Assembly (NCBI GenBank): GCA_029891385.1
Contig: CM057233.1
Coordinates: forward strand, 13,147,460 to 13,211,459
Length of the DNA stretch: 64,000 nt
Reading direction: 5' to 3'
From: Erythroxylum novogranatense
Lineage: Eukaryota > Streptophyta > Magnoliopsida > Malpighiales > Erythroxylaceae
Part shown: positions 9,693 to 20,413 of the stretch, in pieces
Layout: the number at the start of each line of letters is the position of its first letter
Position numbering within the stretch: position 1 is the first letter of the stretch
Notes under the pieces: model-generated
The model's input: only the letters and a program-made list of their open reading frames with translations
The model's database searches: none
What the model was told of the DNA's origin: nothing
Translations under genes and position numbers: made by a program

Positions 9693-12183
9693 AACCGGGC
9701 GTGTCCATTTTCATTTCTTTTTTTTTTCTGATTTTCAATCCAATTTTCAACACCCATAATTCATTGCACACACTTCAGAAAATTTCCAACTATATCTCGT
9801 TGGAAAGCTCAGGAAACCCTCTACAATTCTCAAGAAGACCATAAAAATCAATTTCACCCTTAAGGGTGTCAAAAATCCCTTCAAAGCTACTGCCTACTCA
9901 AATCCCATTAAAACAGAACGGTACATTGAAATTTCCATAACTCTCAGATTATTCAGCCAACAATTACCACATAAATAGGCTCAATAAGTTCACAATGTCA
10001 TCTACAACTTTCATGAACAACCCAAAATCAAATTCCATTGCTAAACAAGTCAATTAATTCACTCAATGTTGCTGTCCCTGAAATCATTCAATTTGAGCAG
10101 TAAACTTATAACAAGCATAACTCCCTGTACACAAGTCAGAAAAATCAGAACTTTATATCCCTGAAAAGATAAATCCTCAAAATTCAATTTTCATGAAGAA
10201 CTCAATTTCCAATTCAATTTCTAACCATTTCAAAACTGTCATGCAAGTTACTGCCATGATCAGCAATTCCTAACCTAATGCAGGATCAGTTTTTACAAAA
10301 ATCATAACTCCCAACTCTGACCTCTAAAAATTATATGCCATAACTCATTTTCAAGATAATTTCTTCCTCTTCAACTTTGCAGAAGATCACTCACACCAAT
10401 TCAGTCCACAAAAATTGCTAAAATTGCTTCCAAGCAGAATACTCACAAGTCAGACACTTAAGCTAGGTTTCATCAACATGCCCAAAACCAGTCCATAGTA
10501 AACAGTTCATCTCTCTCAATATACACCTCTAAAAATAGCAAGATCAGTGGCAATGGAAAGCTAACTCAATATGCTACAACTTCCATGAAGACCATTCTCC
10601 CTAATTCCATCTCAATTAATTTATAAAAATCAGTAAAGCTCATAGGTTAAGGTTTCGGTTACTGTTCACAGGCAATAAAACAGTAACTTTCCATGCCAAA
10701 TTTCAACCTATTAGAGTTACAATTTGACAACACCTATTTCACACAAAAATGTAGCCAACATCCCAAAGTTTAAGTGGCCACAAATCTCACCTCATTTTCA
10801 TTTCTATACAATGAGTTATGATTAAAACAGTACAATCAATCAAAAACCCTAATTTTCCAGATTTGGTCCAACCTTTGTTTCTCTCATTTCCATTGTCTTT
10901 AACACATCATCAAGCATCCAAATAACACAAATCAGTTCTTATACCATTGATACACATTCATACATGTCCTAGGGCTAATACCTAAAAATTGGCAGCACTT
11001 AATTTCTCAATTCTAATTAACATGAATCATCAAAATTCAATCACAAATCAAGTTAAAACCATGTCTTCATACTACCTTAGCCATTCCTACTTCAAACTAA
11101 CCTTATACCCATTAAGTCAAGCAATAATTATCATCAAATTAAAGCATCAATCAACATCATAATTGTACCATAATTCCCATTACATGCTTCTAATCACCAT
11201 GATTCAATAACTACATAATCAAAGTATAATTAAAACCTTACCTAATAAAAGCTTCCAACTCCAACTCTTACTTCTTCACCTAGCATCAACCTCTCCTCTT
11301 CTCTCCACATATACAATCACCAACATAATAAAGAAGTAGGATGTTTACACTTGTAAAGAAAACACTGAAGTTGGAGGATTGTCGAAAACTTTATGAATAG
11401 GAAGAAGAGGAAGGGTTTCGGTGGAGGAGAACAAAAGCAAGCTATCAACTTTTATTCCTTCCTCAAGAAGTTGCCGTATTCAATGGTTGAAAAGAGGTGA
11501 GAATAAAACAAAATTCTTAAAGGGTAGGACACTTGGCATGTTGAAGAATAAGACAAAACTATATAATAGGATTTATTAAGAAATCCTAATGACATTTGAC
11601 CCATTCAATTCCAATGGCCCTAATTTCAAAACCAAAATAATACCCCAATAATACAATTGCCATTGGGTAGCAATTTCGCCACCGAAAATCAACAGGTTTC
11701 GCTAATTGGCAATTTTTTCCTATCCGAATTTCCAGAATTTCCCCGAATCATTTTTTTGAAAATTACCTAAATTGCCCAAAATTGTAAAACATAAGACAGT
11801 CCACTCCCAATAATTTTTTAAACACGAAAACCACACTTTCTACTACAAAAACACATTTAGGCCATTTACCGGCGATTTTGCCGGTCCGGGAATTTTCTCC
11901 GGATAATTCCAGAAAAATTTCCATAAATCCCTAAAAATGTAAAACACTATATGGTGCACTCCAAATAATTTTTCAAATCCCATTATCACACCAATTTCAC
12001 AAAAGATCACAATTAAACACTTATGCCGGGAAATGTCATGAATGCATGTATGACTATGTGCCTGTGAAAAACTCACCATTTATAGAGGCTGCATGACATA
12101 TGTTCATGCCGAGATATAATTTAATACTCCTAACCCGTCCCAATTTACTAAAATACCCTTCCCATCGGAGATGGGATGTTACA

Positions 12184-12188
12184 ATAAC
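12184..12188. repeat. Target-site duplication of element 1, right copy (ATAAC)
   Basis: This is an exact copy of 25-29, abutting the end of the right LTR. Confidence 0.92.
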
Positions 12189-12549
12189 AGTGACTATTTG
12201 ATTTAAGTGTGAAGGGTATGATTGATTTTAAGATTGTGTGTATGGAAATTAAGATTAGAAATTCATGATGAGTTTGGATGATTTGACTTCGAATGTATAG
12301 GAGATGCAATAACAGAATATTTGAAAGATGAGATTGATGATAGGAATATATATATTGATATGGTATGGGTGCTATGTGACTCAAGAATTGAGAAATTGTG
12401 AAGAGATTAAGAATATGTATTATGGGGACATTAGATAAGAAAAGTGATTGATTTTGATATGTTGGAAAGAAATTAGTTAAGAGATTGTGTTACTTCATAA
12501 TGTCTTAGTAGGAATTTCGAGGGCGAAATTCTTATAAGAGGGGGAGAAT
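12189..12549 (+). mobile_element. Element 5: 3' end of internal region with polypurine tract
   Basis: This is AT-rich sequence without coding potential. It ends in AATTTCG-AGGG-CGAAATT (12513-12530) and the polypurine tract AGAGGGGGAGAAT (12536-12549), directly before an LTR start TGTTAGACCCC. The arrangement is the same as at the 3' ends of elements 2 and 3, so this is the 3' end of a plus-strand Ty3 element whose body lies left of the window. Confidence 0.85.
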
Positions 12550-13278
12550 TGTTAGACCCCGAACTTTCGGTAGAAATTAGAAATATTAAATGGAATTAAA
12601 TGAGTGTGTTTGTATACGTATTGTGTTATAGATGTTATTGTACTTAAAGGAAATTGATGAGAAATGAAGTGATTGGTTTTGATGACTTTGAAATTTGAGT
12701 AGAGTTGTATGAGTTATGAAAGTTAAAATGAATTAGTTGATTGAAATAGAAGTTGAAATCAAGAAATAGAAAGTGAAAGTGCAAAATTTTGAAGAAATTA
12801 GAAAGTTTGACTTTTTGGAGTAAACATTTGACTTTTGATTTACACAGATTTTGAGGAAATGATCTTCATGAAGTTGGTAGAGTATGTTGAGAGCTTTTTG
12901 TAGCCATAAAGTTTGATAGTTGTCGATATCGGAATAAAAAGTTATGATCTTTGGAAGTTAAGTGTATTTTTCTTTGGTTTTGGAAAATGCTCTAAGTGTA
13001 GGATTGTATATGTTATGTTTTGAGGCGATTTCCGTACTGATGTGGTTTGAATTTGGAGTTCTGGATCAAAAGTTATAATGTTTACAAGTTTTGTACTGTT
13101 GAGGAGTTTATCGATCGTTCACCTTGTAGCAAACTTTTGATTCCTTTAGTGTTCGAGCTTGCCTTTGATTCCTTCTTAAAAATGGTAGAGCTTTCTCTTA
13201 GCTTTCCAACGAAACAAATCGCGACTGATTTGGAGCTCGTAGTCAAAAGTAATGAGGGTTTGAAACAAACCGCGCACT

Positions 13279-13360
13279 CCCGATCGGCAGCGAGCGCTCG
13301 CGCACGCCCGATCGGCAACGAGCACCCTCGCACGCCCGCTCGGGCATTGGTCGATCGGCC
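13279..13360. repeat. GC-rich palindrome cassette, element 5 LTR
   Basis: This short GC-rich block holds several palindromes: CGATCG at 13281, GAGCGCTC at 13292, CGATCG at 13309, GCCCG-CT-CGGGC at 13334 and CGATCG at about 13352. The word GCACGCCCG or a close variant recurs. It sits in an AT-rich LTR, like the cassettes of elements 1, 2, 3 and 6, but with different palindromes. Confidence 0.75.
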
Positions 13361-13574
13361 CGCGGGGTGGATTTCTAGCCGACCGACCTCTCTTCCTTGT
13401 TTTGGTCATAACTTCTTCGTCCGACATCCGATTGATTCGATTTTCGAAGTGTTGGATTCCTAAGACATTTTTCCTATCTTTCCATACTAGAGTTATTGGT
13501 TATATCATTAAATGGAAAAAGATCGACCTGATCTAAATGAGCTGACCTGTGGAAAAGGTCCTAACAGTGTTCAG

Positions 13575-14063
13575 TATTTTGGAGATATCTCGAACGGTAG
13601 AGCTCTGATAGATCTGATTCTTGTTGGAAATTAAACTACAGAGATGGGGCTACAAATGTTATGAAGGAGCAGATTGACAATGTAGCCTCCAAGACTTTCA
13701 AATACGGGTCGGAAGTTAGGTATAGAGTTCAATCTCAGCTTTGCAATGGTATGAGCAGTGTTCCGTATTTTGGCTATATCTCGATCACTAGAGCTCGGAT
13801 TAAGTTTATTCTTGTTGCTAATTAAAATAGAGATATGGGGCTACAAATGTTATGAAGGAGCCGAGCTATAATTTAGCCTCTAAGACTTCCAAATGCAGGT
13901 CCGAATTTCAGTGTAGTGTTCAGTCTTGGTGTTGTAGTGGCTGAACAGTATTCACTATTTTGGCAATATCTCGATCGGTAGAGCTCCGATCGATTTGATT
14001 CTTTTTGCAAGTTAAACTAGAGACATATATCTACAATTCATCTTAAGGAGTCGATCGACAATG
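13575..14063 (+). repeat. 190-bp tandem repeats in element 5 LTR
   Basis: The landmark TATTTTGG (ACTATTTTGG in the third unit) starts at 13575, 13766, 13956 and, across element 2, at 23269. The steps are 191, 190 and 190 bp once element 2 and one duplication copy are removed. Each unit also carries a GATCGGTAGAGCTCCGATC-like dyad and a stretch reading ACATGGGGCTACAAA or similar. Related single modules occur in the LTRs of elements 4 (about 48910-49080) and 6 (minus strand, about 31020-31170). Confidence 0.88.
14059..14063. repeat. Target-site duplication of element 2, left copy (CAATG)
   Basis: CAATG abuts the LTR start TGTAACATCCC and recurs exactly at 23182-23186. Confidence 0.95.
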
Positions 14064-14596
14064 TGTAACATCCCGTCACCGATGGGATGGGTACAGTTCA
14101 CCTCATACGTATTTTGTATACGCATTTTGCATTCGTAGCCTCTACATCATTGATAAATGTTCAGCATTACATAAGCATACGTATGTACATGCATGTATGA
14201 CAGATTTCCGACTTGATTGTGAAATTGGAGACTTTGTGATTAAGGTTAATTGTGCTTTGATTAGTAAATTGGAGTGTTAAATTGAATTTAGGAATTGAGA
14301 ATTGAAAATTGGAGTATGTGATTAGATGTTTTCTAATTTTGAGGATTTATAGAAATTTTTTTGGAATTTTCGGAAGATTAGATCCGGACCGGAAAAATGG
14401 ATTAGTGACTGATTAATTGTGATTCCGGTTCCGAATTCGATTGACAATTGATATGAGATAATTTAAATTATGATTTGAGGAATTAACGTCTGAACCATGG
14501 GAATTTGGGAGAAATTAGAGTTAGAAATTTGATTGAGGTTGTTCGGATTGGACTTGTGGCAAATGAAATTGCCAAACAAGCCTTATCAAGCCTTAG

Positions 14597-14604
14597 TATT
14601 TAAA
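14597..14604 (+). promoter_or_regulatory. Possible TATA box, element 2 5' LTR
   Basis: TATTTAAA lies about 535 bases into the LTR, followed by a pyrimidine-rich leader-like stretch. The same box is at 20947-20954 in the 3' LTR. It is a candidate Pol II core promoter by motif only. Confidence 0.4.
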
Positions 14605-15154
14605 CCTTTCTCTTTGAATAAATGATCCACGATGCTTGCCCTATTCTCTTGAAAGAAATTGTTTTGTTCTTCTTCTTCTTTGCGTGGATCTTAGCTTGGA
14701 GTTACTTCTTGATTTCTCCTTACAAATCATTCCTTCCTTGTCTTTGATCAATTATCCTTTTGGCTTGGATTGAAAGAAATGGAGTTTGGGTGGATTTGGG
14801 AGAAAATCGTGGATGAGCTTAGGTATGGAGTTTGAATTTTCTTGGTGTTTCTCAAAGGGTTTAAGCTTGAATCAAGTAAGTTGCAACTTATTTATGTGTT
14901 TAATATTTTGATTGAACTATGGAATTAAGTGATTAATTGTTTAAGAGTTAGAAAGTTTCGGATGATATAGGTTTTAGGGTACAAATGTGATTTTGATTTG
15001 GGTATTTGTTGAATCATGTTTATTTGATGGATTGAAGCTTAGGAATAAGTTGTGTGAGGTATAAAATGTTGTTTAAGAGTGTTTAGAAGGGAAAGGATTG
15101 GATTATATCAGAAAAATCTGGGAATTTTTGGGTTTCGGGCGTGAATCTGAGATT

Positions 15155-15320
15155 GCACGCCGCGACGTGTGATGAATACGTCGCGACGAGCAATTCAGCG
15201 TTCGCACGCCGCGACGTGTGCTTGGCACGCCGCGGCTAGCGCAAAGGATGACGCCGCGTAGAGGAGAAAGGAGCGTGCGCCGCGACGTGAAGAAAGACGT
15301 CTCGCCGCGGCGAGGACGCC
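15155..15320. repeat. GC-rich palindrome cassette, element 2 5' LTR
   Basis: This block repeats the near-palindrome CACGCCGCGACGTG and relatives at about 15155, 15178, 15204 and 15226, and ends with the perfect 14-bp palindrome CTCGCCGCGGCGAG at 15301. It shares the CGYCGCGACG core with the element 3 LTR cassette. Confidence 0.82.
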
Positions 15321-16048
15321 TGATTTCCGAAGGTGGATTGTTAGATTTTAAATGATTTTGAGGTTATTTTAGTTATGATTGGTAAGTGATAAATTGATCT
15401 TGATTTAGGAATTTGATAATTCATTTAGATATGGGTTGAATTCAATTCGGAGACTATGAAATTGCGGAAATTTAATTTGGTGGTTCTCGAAATCGAATGG
15501 CAATTGAATAGTGAATTTGATTCTGATTTAAGGATAATTCCTATATATTAGAATTTGACTTTGGAAGATGTAGAACTTAGCCAATTGACTTATGGTATTA
15601 GAAATTGCTATGAATTTAAGTAAAAGTGCAGAATTGAGATAATTCGGGATTGTGGTCGGAAATGTCATAACGTGCATAGTACAGCATTCATTTGAGACAT
15701 AAGCATTTCTGATTATTGAAATTGATACAATTAGTAATATTCGAGTGTTCTGATTTTGATAGAGGCTCAAGTGGAACGTCGATCCTCTGACGTAGCAGAG
15801 ACTTCCCGGCAGTAGCTCGGAAGTTTAGAGGTGAGTAACCTAGTTGGTTTCTCAATCTCTGATGTGCTATATGCTTTATGTGTGAACTATCTATGATTCT
15901 GATTGAGTGATTCGCATGTGATATGCTACTGTAAAGTGTGAACGCATGCTAGGCATGAATAGAAATCAGTAACTGATAGTTGTGACTGGAGCACATTCTG
16001 ATCTGATTGGAGCTATAAGCTCGTCTTTGTGATAGTGAAAAGGGATTA

Positions 16049-16125
16049 GTGCATACCCAGAGGGCTCTCCTATCCCTAGTGTGCGTGGGCAGTAGTGCAT
16101 ACCCGGAGGGCTCTCCTACCCCCGA
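16049..16125 (+). repeat. Local duplication with inverted arms, element 2 5' LTR
   Basis: The phrase GTGCATACCC followed by GAGGGCTCTCCTA occurs twice, about 50 bp apart. AGGGAT and ATCCCT flank the first copy as an inverted repeat. The same pair is in the 3' LTR at about 22435-22511. It occupies the place that the mini-hairpin chain has in the related element 1 LTR. Confidence 0.7.
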
Positions 16126-16786
16126 AAACTCGATTTCTATGTAATGTATATTGTGCCCAGCAATGGGATAATTCTGACGCCCAGTCACAACATTAAAATG
16201 AATTGGAAATCATTGTACATTCAGTATGTGATTGTTTTGTGATTGTACTGCGAAATTGATATAGGATTAATTGCAAATGTGTGATTATGATTTTAAACAT
16301 GATATGTGTTACTTGTATGCATAATTTCACAGAATGCATGAATTGAGTGAACCATCGATGATGGTTACTCATTGAGTTTTCATAAACTCACCCAAATTGC
16401 GACTATTTTTAGAGGCGTGAGAGTGTGACTCCTAGCTCAGGATAGTGAGACTTTTCTGCTGTGTGTGTGTGCATGAGAGTAGCATGGCCCATGTGTCGGT
16501 CATTGGGGATCCTTTGGGATATTTTGGGGATGATCTAGTTAGAGTTATTCTGTTTATTTTGGCTTGTACAGCTTGTAATTATGGTCCGATGTTGTAATTA
16601 GGATTTCAAGAAAGGAATGAAAAGGATCTTTTGGTTGCAAAATTTAGTGAATGTGATCTTACCGCTTTATTAGTGATGCCATGAGGTTTAAAGAATTAAT
16701 CGATCGTAGTGCACCCTCATTGTAGGGTATGTACCCGGTATGACCTACTGAGGCGTCGGTGTATACTCTACTGATGGGGCGCTACA

Positions 16787-16805
16787 TTGGTGGTATCGAG
16801 CATGG
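16787..16805 (+). other. Element 2 primer binding site
   Basis: TTGGTGGTATCGAGCATGG starts directly after the 5' LTR. It matches the initiator Met-tRNA primer site TGGTATCAGAGC apart from a small deletion. Confidence 0.85.
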
Positions 16806-17049
16806 TTTGGCATCTTTTGGGCATAGTATATTTTAGGCTTGAATTTCGAAGAAAAGTAAGAAATTGATCGAATTGTGATTTTGTTGTAGGTCATCCGTTT
16901 TTGGTGATCGGGTAGATCTTTCGGTGACCAAGGATCGGTCGGAGTGAGTAGGAGTCTTTGTACCTCTGCGTGAGGAGACCTCACAGAGTTCCCATGAGAC
17001 GGAACGGAGGTATGATCGTTCATGCAAGGTGGTGGATTTCTATGGCGGC
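16806..17049 (+). other. Element 2 untranslated leader
   Basis: This stretch lies between the primer site and the probable gag start and has no coding match. ORFs on the opposite strand here are chance frames. Confidence 0.6.
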
Positions 17050-17817
17050 ATGAGACCTCGCCGAGGCCGAGGTTGGTTGGAGAGGACCGGCGGGTCTAGA
17101 TCGATGGATGCGACCGATGGCGTTTTGACTATGCTATTTCGTTGCTTGTGGTCCAAAGATATCAATGGTGGAAGATCGTCGGGTAGTTCCACCAAACCTG
17201 TGTTACGACTTGGCGGATTTTCCGAGGGCCTTTCGAGATAACTTCCCAAGGTCTATATGGAGATGAAGATGCGGGAGTTCCTAGATTTGAGACAGGGTCC
17301 ATGGCGTTGGTGACTATGAGGTCGAGGTTTAATGAGTTGTCGGCGTGTCGTCTATTTTGATTTCCTCTGAGGCGATAGGTGCTGGGAGATTCGAGGGAGG
17401 CTGAATCGGAGATTCGCACTGTGTTAGCCCCTCATATATGGGCACCTTTATGGGCGAGGTCATTCTTTGTCGAGATCGAGCTTTTGAGGTAGAGTCGAGT
17501 TGAGGTTGGTCAGGGATCTCGGAGCAAGAGATCCAGTGATAGTCAGGGAAGCTCTGGTAGGAGCTTTAGCAGAGCCTTGAGGTGCCTGCTCATTTTCTGG
17601 AGGTCCAGGCGATCTAGTTAAGGCCGAGAGGCGATTTGGTCAGTCGGGCAGCAGTGGTAGTGGTAGAGGCTCCGGCCAGTTTTCTCCGTTGTGTGAGTTT
17701 TGTGAGAGGAGGCATAGTGGGGAGTGCTGGAGGTTCACTGGAGCTTGTTTGAGATGTGGCTCGATGGAGCATCGATCCAAACCTTGCCCAGAGATTCAGG
17801 AGCTCGATCTGCTTTGA
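17050..17817 (+). pseudogene. gag: Element 2 gag remnant with zinc knuckles
   Basis: Gag forms the particle shell and binds element RNA. The likely start is the ATG at 17050, giving MRPRRGRGW, a usual basic gag start. At about 17225-17330 a shifted frame reads AFRDNFP and then MKMREFLDLRQG, the end of the retrotransposon gag domain. A continuous frame from about 17622 runs through a Gly/Ser/Arg linker to two zinc knuckles. One is CEFCERRHSGEC (17692 on) and the next is canonical C-x2-C-x4-H-x4-C (CLRCGSMEHRSKPC, about 17746-17787). A TGA at 17815-17817 follows, probably from CGA. Most of the N-terminal gag domain is deleted or shifted, so it cannot make normal Gag. Confidence 0.8.
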
Positions 17818-20051
17818 GTGGGAGAGCTGGTAGAAGACGACTGCAAAGCAGAGCTGCATGAGGGAGTGGACTGGATTGAGAGGCGAGCTCGGGGAAGAGG
17901 AGATTCCTTGGTGGGATCTGAGAGTCGGGGTAGTCGGCCGCAGTCCCAGGCCAGGGTCTATGCCATGACCAGGCAGGAGGCCCAGGACTCTCCAGATGTG
18001 GTTGCAGGTTTGCTTCTACTCTCAGATATTGAGGTGTATGCATTGATAGATCCAGGGTCCACGCATTCATTTATTGCACCGCATGTGGCATGTAGATTGC
18101 ATGTGCATAGGGAGATGCTTCAGTGTGGGTTGTAGGTGAGTACACCTTTGGGTAGTACTACTGCTTTAGGCGAGGTCTGCAAGGGGTGTCCGATTCGGGT
18201 TGATTCAGCGGTATTGAGTGCAGACCTGATTGTGTTGCCCCTTTGAGAGATTGATTTGATTTTGAGGATGGACTGGCTCACTGTCCATAGGGCGATTATG
18301 GATTGTCATACCAAGGAGGTTGTGTTAGAGTCTCCTGGTCAGCCTAGGGCTGTTTTTAGAGGTGTTAGTCAGGCAGTGCCAGCCAGGATGATCTCGTTTT
18401 TGAGTGCTCTGCGGTTGATGAGAGGTGGCTGTGAGGCCTATTTGGCGCATGTGATGGATTCCAGAGTGCAGCAGAGCTTACAGGATGTTCCCGTGGTCAG
18501 GGAATTTCCAAATGTGTTTCCCAAGGAGTTACCGGGTTTGCCGCCAGATCGGGCGACCGAGTTTGAGATTGACCTCGCTCCAGGTACCGCTCCTATATCG
18601 ATACCTCCGTATAGGATGGCACCGGTGGAACTGAGGGAGCTTAAGGCTCAGTTGCAGGAATTGTTGGATAAGGGGTTTATTAGGCCGAGTGTTTCACCGT
18701 GGGGAGCTCCGGTATTGTTTGTGAAGAAGAAAGACGGGACTATGAGGCTTTGCATCAATTATAGGCAGCTCAATCGGGTTACTGTTAAGAATAAGTACCC
18801 ACTGCCTAGGATCGATGATCTATTTGATCAGTTGCAGGGAGCTCAGGTGAATACTAAGTTGGATTTGAGATCCGGATACTATCAGTTCAGGATCGCAGTG
18901 GCCGATGTGCCTAAGAGTGCTTTCAGGAGCAGGTATGGGCATTTTGAGTTTTTAGTGATGCCGTTCGGGTTGACTAATGCCCCGGCAGCCTTCATGACCT
19001 TGATGAATAGGGTCTTTCAGCCTTACCTGGATCAGTTTGTGATCGTATTTATCGATGATATTTTGGTGTTTTCGAGGTCTAGACAGGAGCATGCGGAGCA
19101 TCTGAGGATAGTGCTGCAAATTATGAGAGATAGACAGTTGTATGCCAAATTCACTAAGTGTGAATTTTGGCTGGATGAGGTGGTGTTCCTAGGCCACATC
19201 GTGTCTGGTGAGGGTATCCGGGTGGATCCTCATAAGATTGAGGCAGTGAGGAGTTGGGAGATTCCGAGGAACGTGTCAGAGTTGAGGAGTTTCCTCAGAT
19301 TGGCAGGATATTACCGGAGGTTTGTCGAGGGGTTTTCTGTGATCTCCGCCCCTTTGACAAGACTTCTGAGGAAGAGTGTGGCCTTCAGATGGACAGATGA
19401 GTGCCAGAGGAGTTTCGAGGAGTTGATACATCGGTTGACTACGGCGTCGGTATTAGCCCTGCCATCTGGAGTAGGAGGTTTCGAGGTTTATAGTGATGCT
19501 TCGCAGCAGGGTTTAGGCTGTGTGCTGATGCAGCATGGGAGAGTTATAGCATATGCATCGAGATAGTTGAGAGCCCATGAGATTAATTACCCTGTGCACG
19601 ATTTGGAGTTAGCAGCGATTGTGTTTGCTCTGAAGATCTGGAGACATTATTTGTATGGGGAGACGTTCCAGATCTTCACTGATCATAAGAGCTTGAGATA
19701 TTTGTTGAGTCAGCGAGAGCTAAATCTAAGGCAGAGGAGATGGTTAGAGTTGCTCAAGGACTACGACTACACTATTGAGTACCATCCAGGGAAGGCTAAT
19801 GTGGTGGCTGATGCATTGAGTAGGAGATCGCATGGTAGTGCAGCTCAGATTCAGGTTTCGAGGTTGCCGTGCTTGGTTCAGTTGAGAGCTCTTAATGTGC
19901 AGATGGATTTCAGTCAGGATGGAGCTCTGATTGTGACTTTGAGGCTCAGACCGGTATTGCATGATTGGATTAGGAGGGTACAGGATCAGGACCCAGTTTT
20001 GGTGAGGTTGATTGATAGACTCAGATCTGGACGGGTATCTGAGTTTGAGCT
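17818..20051 (+). pseudogene. pol: Element 2 pol: protease, RT and RNase H with nonsense codons
   Basis: The frame continues unbroken from the zinc knuckles (17692) to 20082 with no frameshift. It is interrupted only by four stops: TGA 17815, TAG 18133, TGA 18244 and TAG 19564. Each fits one C-to-T change from CGA or CAG. Protease shows VYALIDPGSTHSFIA (D-P-G variant of D-S/T-G) near 18040. RT has [24 protein letters not shown] and FIDDIL with the two Asp codons at 19054-19059. RNase H has VYSDAS, FTDHKSL and [15 protein letters not shown]. This enzyme set copies element RNA to DNA and removes the RNA. Around 20052 the frame runs into a deletion. Confidence 0.92.
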
Positions 20052-20369
20052 GAGAGGATTGGACCGTTGGCTTACAGATTAGCTTTACCGAGTGAGATGT
20101 CCCAGTTGCATGATGTGTTTCACGTGAGTATGCTCCGGAGATATCGATCTGACCCGACTCATGTGATTCCGGCTCAGGAGATTGAGATAGCTAGTGATCT
20201 GAGTTATGTTGAGGAGCCGGTGCGGATTATTGGATCGCGGGTCAAGCAGTTGCGGAGCAGGGTGATTCCATTGGTGAAAGTCCTTTGGAAGAACCACTCT
20301 TCAGAGGAGGAAACTTGGGAGACTGAGGAGCACATGAGGAGGCAGTATCCTCACTTGTTCGATCAGTAA
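20052..20369 (+). pseudogene. Element 2 integrase C-terminal tail after a 1-kb deletion
   Basis: Starting in a new frame at 20052 the sequence reads [13 protein letters not shown], then HDVFHVSMLRRYRSDPTHVI, and ends VKVLWKNHSSEEETWE...YPHLFDQ with TAA at 20367. The same order closes the integrase of element 3 (from about 42688). The last block resembles the chromodomain-like tail of Tekay-type chromoviruses. Compared with element 3, about 1020 bp carrying the HHCC zinc finger and the D-D-E core is absent. The junction has the short direct-repeat-like sequence GAGAGGATTGG. Confidence 0.88.
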
Positions 20370-20377
20370 GGTAAGAA

Positions 20378-20394
20378 AATTTCGGGACGAAATT
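20378..20394 (+). other. Inverted repeat upstream of element 2 polypurine tract
   Basis: AATTTCG and CGAAATT flank GGA. It is the equivalent of 4298-4315 in element 1. Confidence 0.75.
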
Positions 20395-20399
20395 TTTGT

Positions 20400-20413
20400 T
20401 AGGAGGGGAGAAT
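20400..20413 (+). other. Element 2 polypurine tract
   Basis: TAGGAGGGGAGAAT directly abuts the 3' LTR start TGTAACATCCC. Confidence 0.88.

Larger units (their letters stand above)
30..12183 (-). mobile_element. Element 1: complete LTR retrotransposon with non-coding interior (LARD-like)
   Basis: This is a complete 12.15-kb LTR element on the minus strand. It has two direct LTRs (30-4278 and 7915-12183) that start TGTAGCACC and end GATGTTACA, and a perfect 5-bp duplication ATAAC at 25-29 and 12184-12188. On the minus strand a primer site resembling the complement of initiator Met-tRNA follows the 5' LTR (7896-7914), and a polypurine tract precedes the 3' LTR (4279-4290). The 3.6-kb interior has no recognisable gag or pol and no minus-strand ORF above about 85 codons. 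The LTRs differ by only about 0.8% over a 1.85-kb stretch compared by eye, so the insertion is young and probably had no genes when it moved. LTR and interior sizes match what is described for LARDs. It inserted into element 5. Confidence 0.93.
7915..12183 (-). repeat. Element 1 5' LTR (4269 bp)
   Basis: This LTR is the right copy on the plus strand. It is followed on the minus strand by the primer site at 7914-7896 and carries the same modules as the left LTR. Comparing 9700-11640 with the left copy by eye gives about 15 substitutions in 1.85 kb. Using the often-quoted plant LTR rate of 1.3e-8 per site per year, this would be an insertion a few hundred thousand years ago. That is only an order-of-magnitude estimate. 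Confidence 0.93.
12550..14063 (+). repeat. Element 5 3' LTR, first part (interrupted by element 2)
   Basis: The LTR begins TGTTAGACCCC after the polypurine tract. It carries a GC-rich palindrome cassette (13279-13360) and a 190-bp tandem repeat from about 13575. It is cut at 14063 by element 2 (duplication CAATG at 14059-14063) and resumes at 23187. The joined LTR is 4060 bp. A 138-codon ORF over the cassette (13047-13463) is best explained by GC-rich sequence lacking stop codons, as ORFs also open on the other strand there. Confidence 0.87.
14064..16786 (+). repeat. Element 2 5' LTR (2723 bp)
   Basis: Boundaries are set by alignment with 20414-23181, the flanking duplication and the primer site that follows. 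It has a TATTTAAA box at 14597, a GC-rich palindrome cassette (15155-15320), a module shared in reverse with element 1 (about 15755-15870), a local duplication at 16049-16125, and an inverted repeat AACCATC-GAT-GATGGTT at about 16351. The module order mirrors the minus-strand LTR of element 1. Confidence 0.94.

Noticed and set aside
13047..13463. 138-codon ORF as a host gene
   Set aside because: It lies inside the element 5 LTR and runs through the GC-rich palindrome cassette, where ORFs open on both strands. No domain is recognised.
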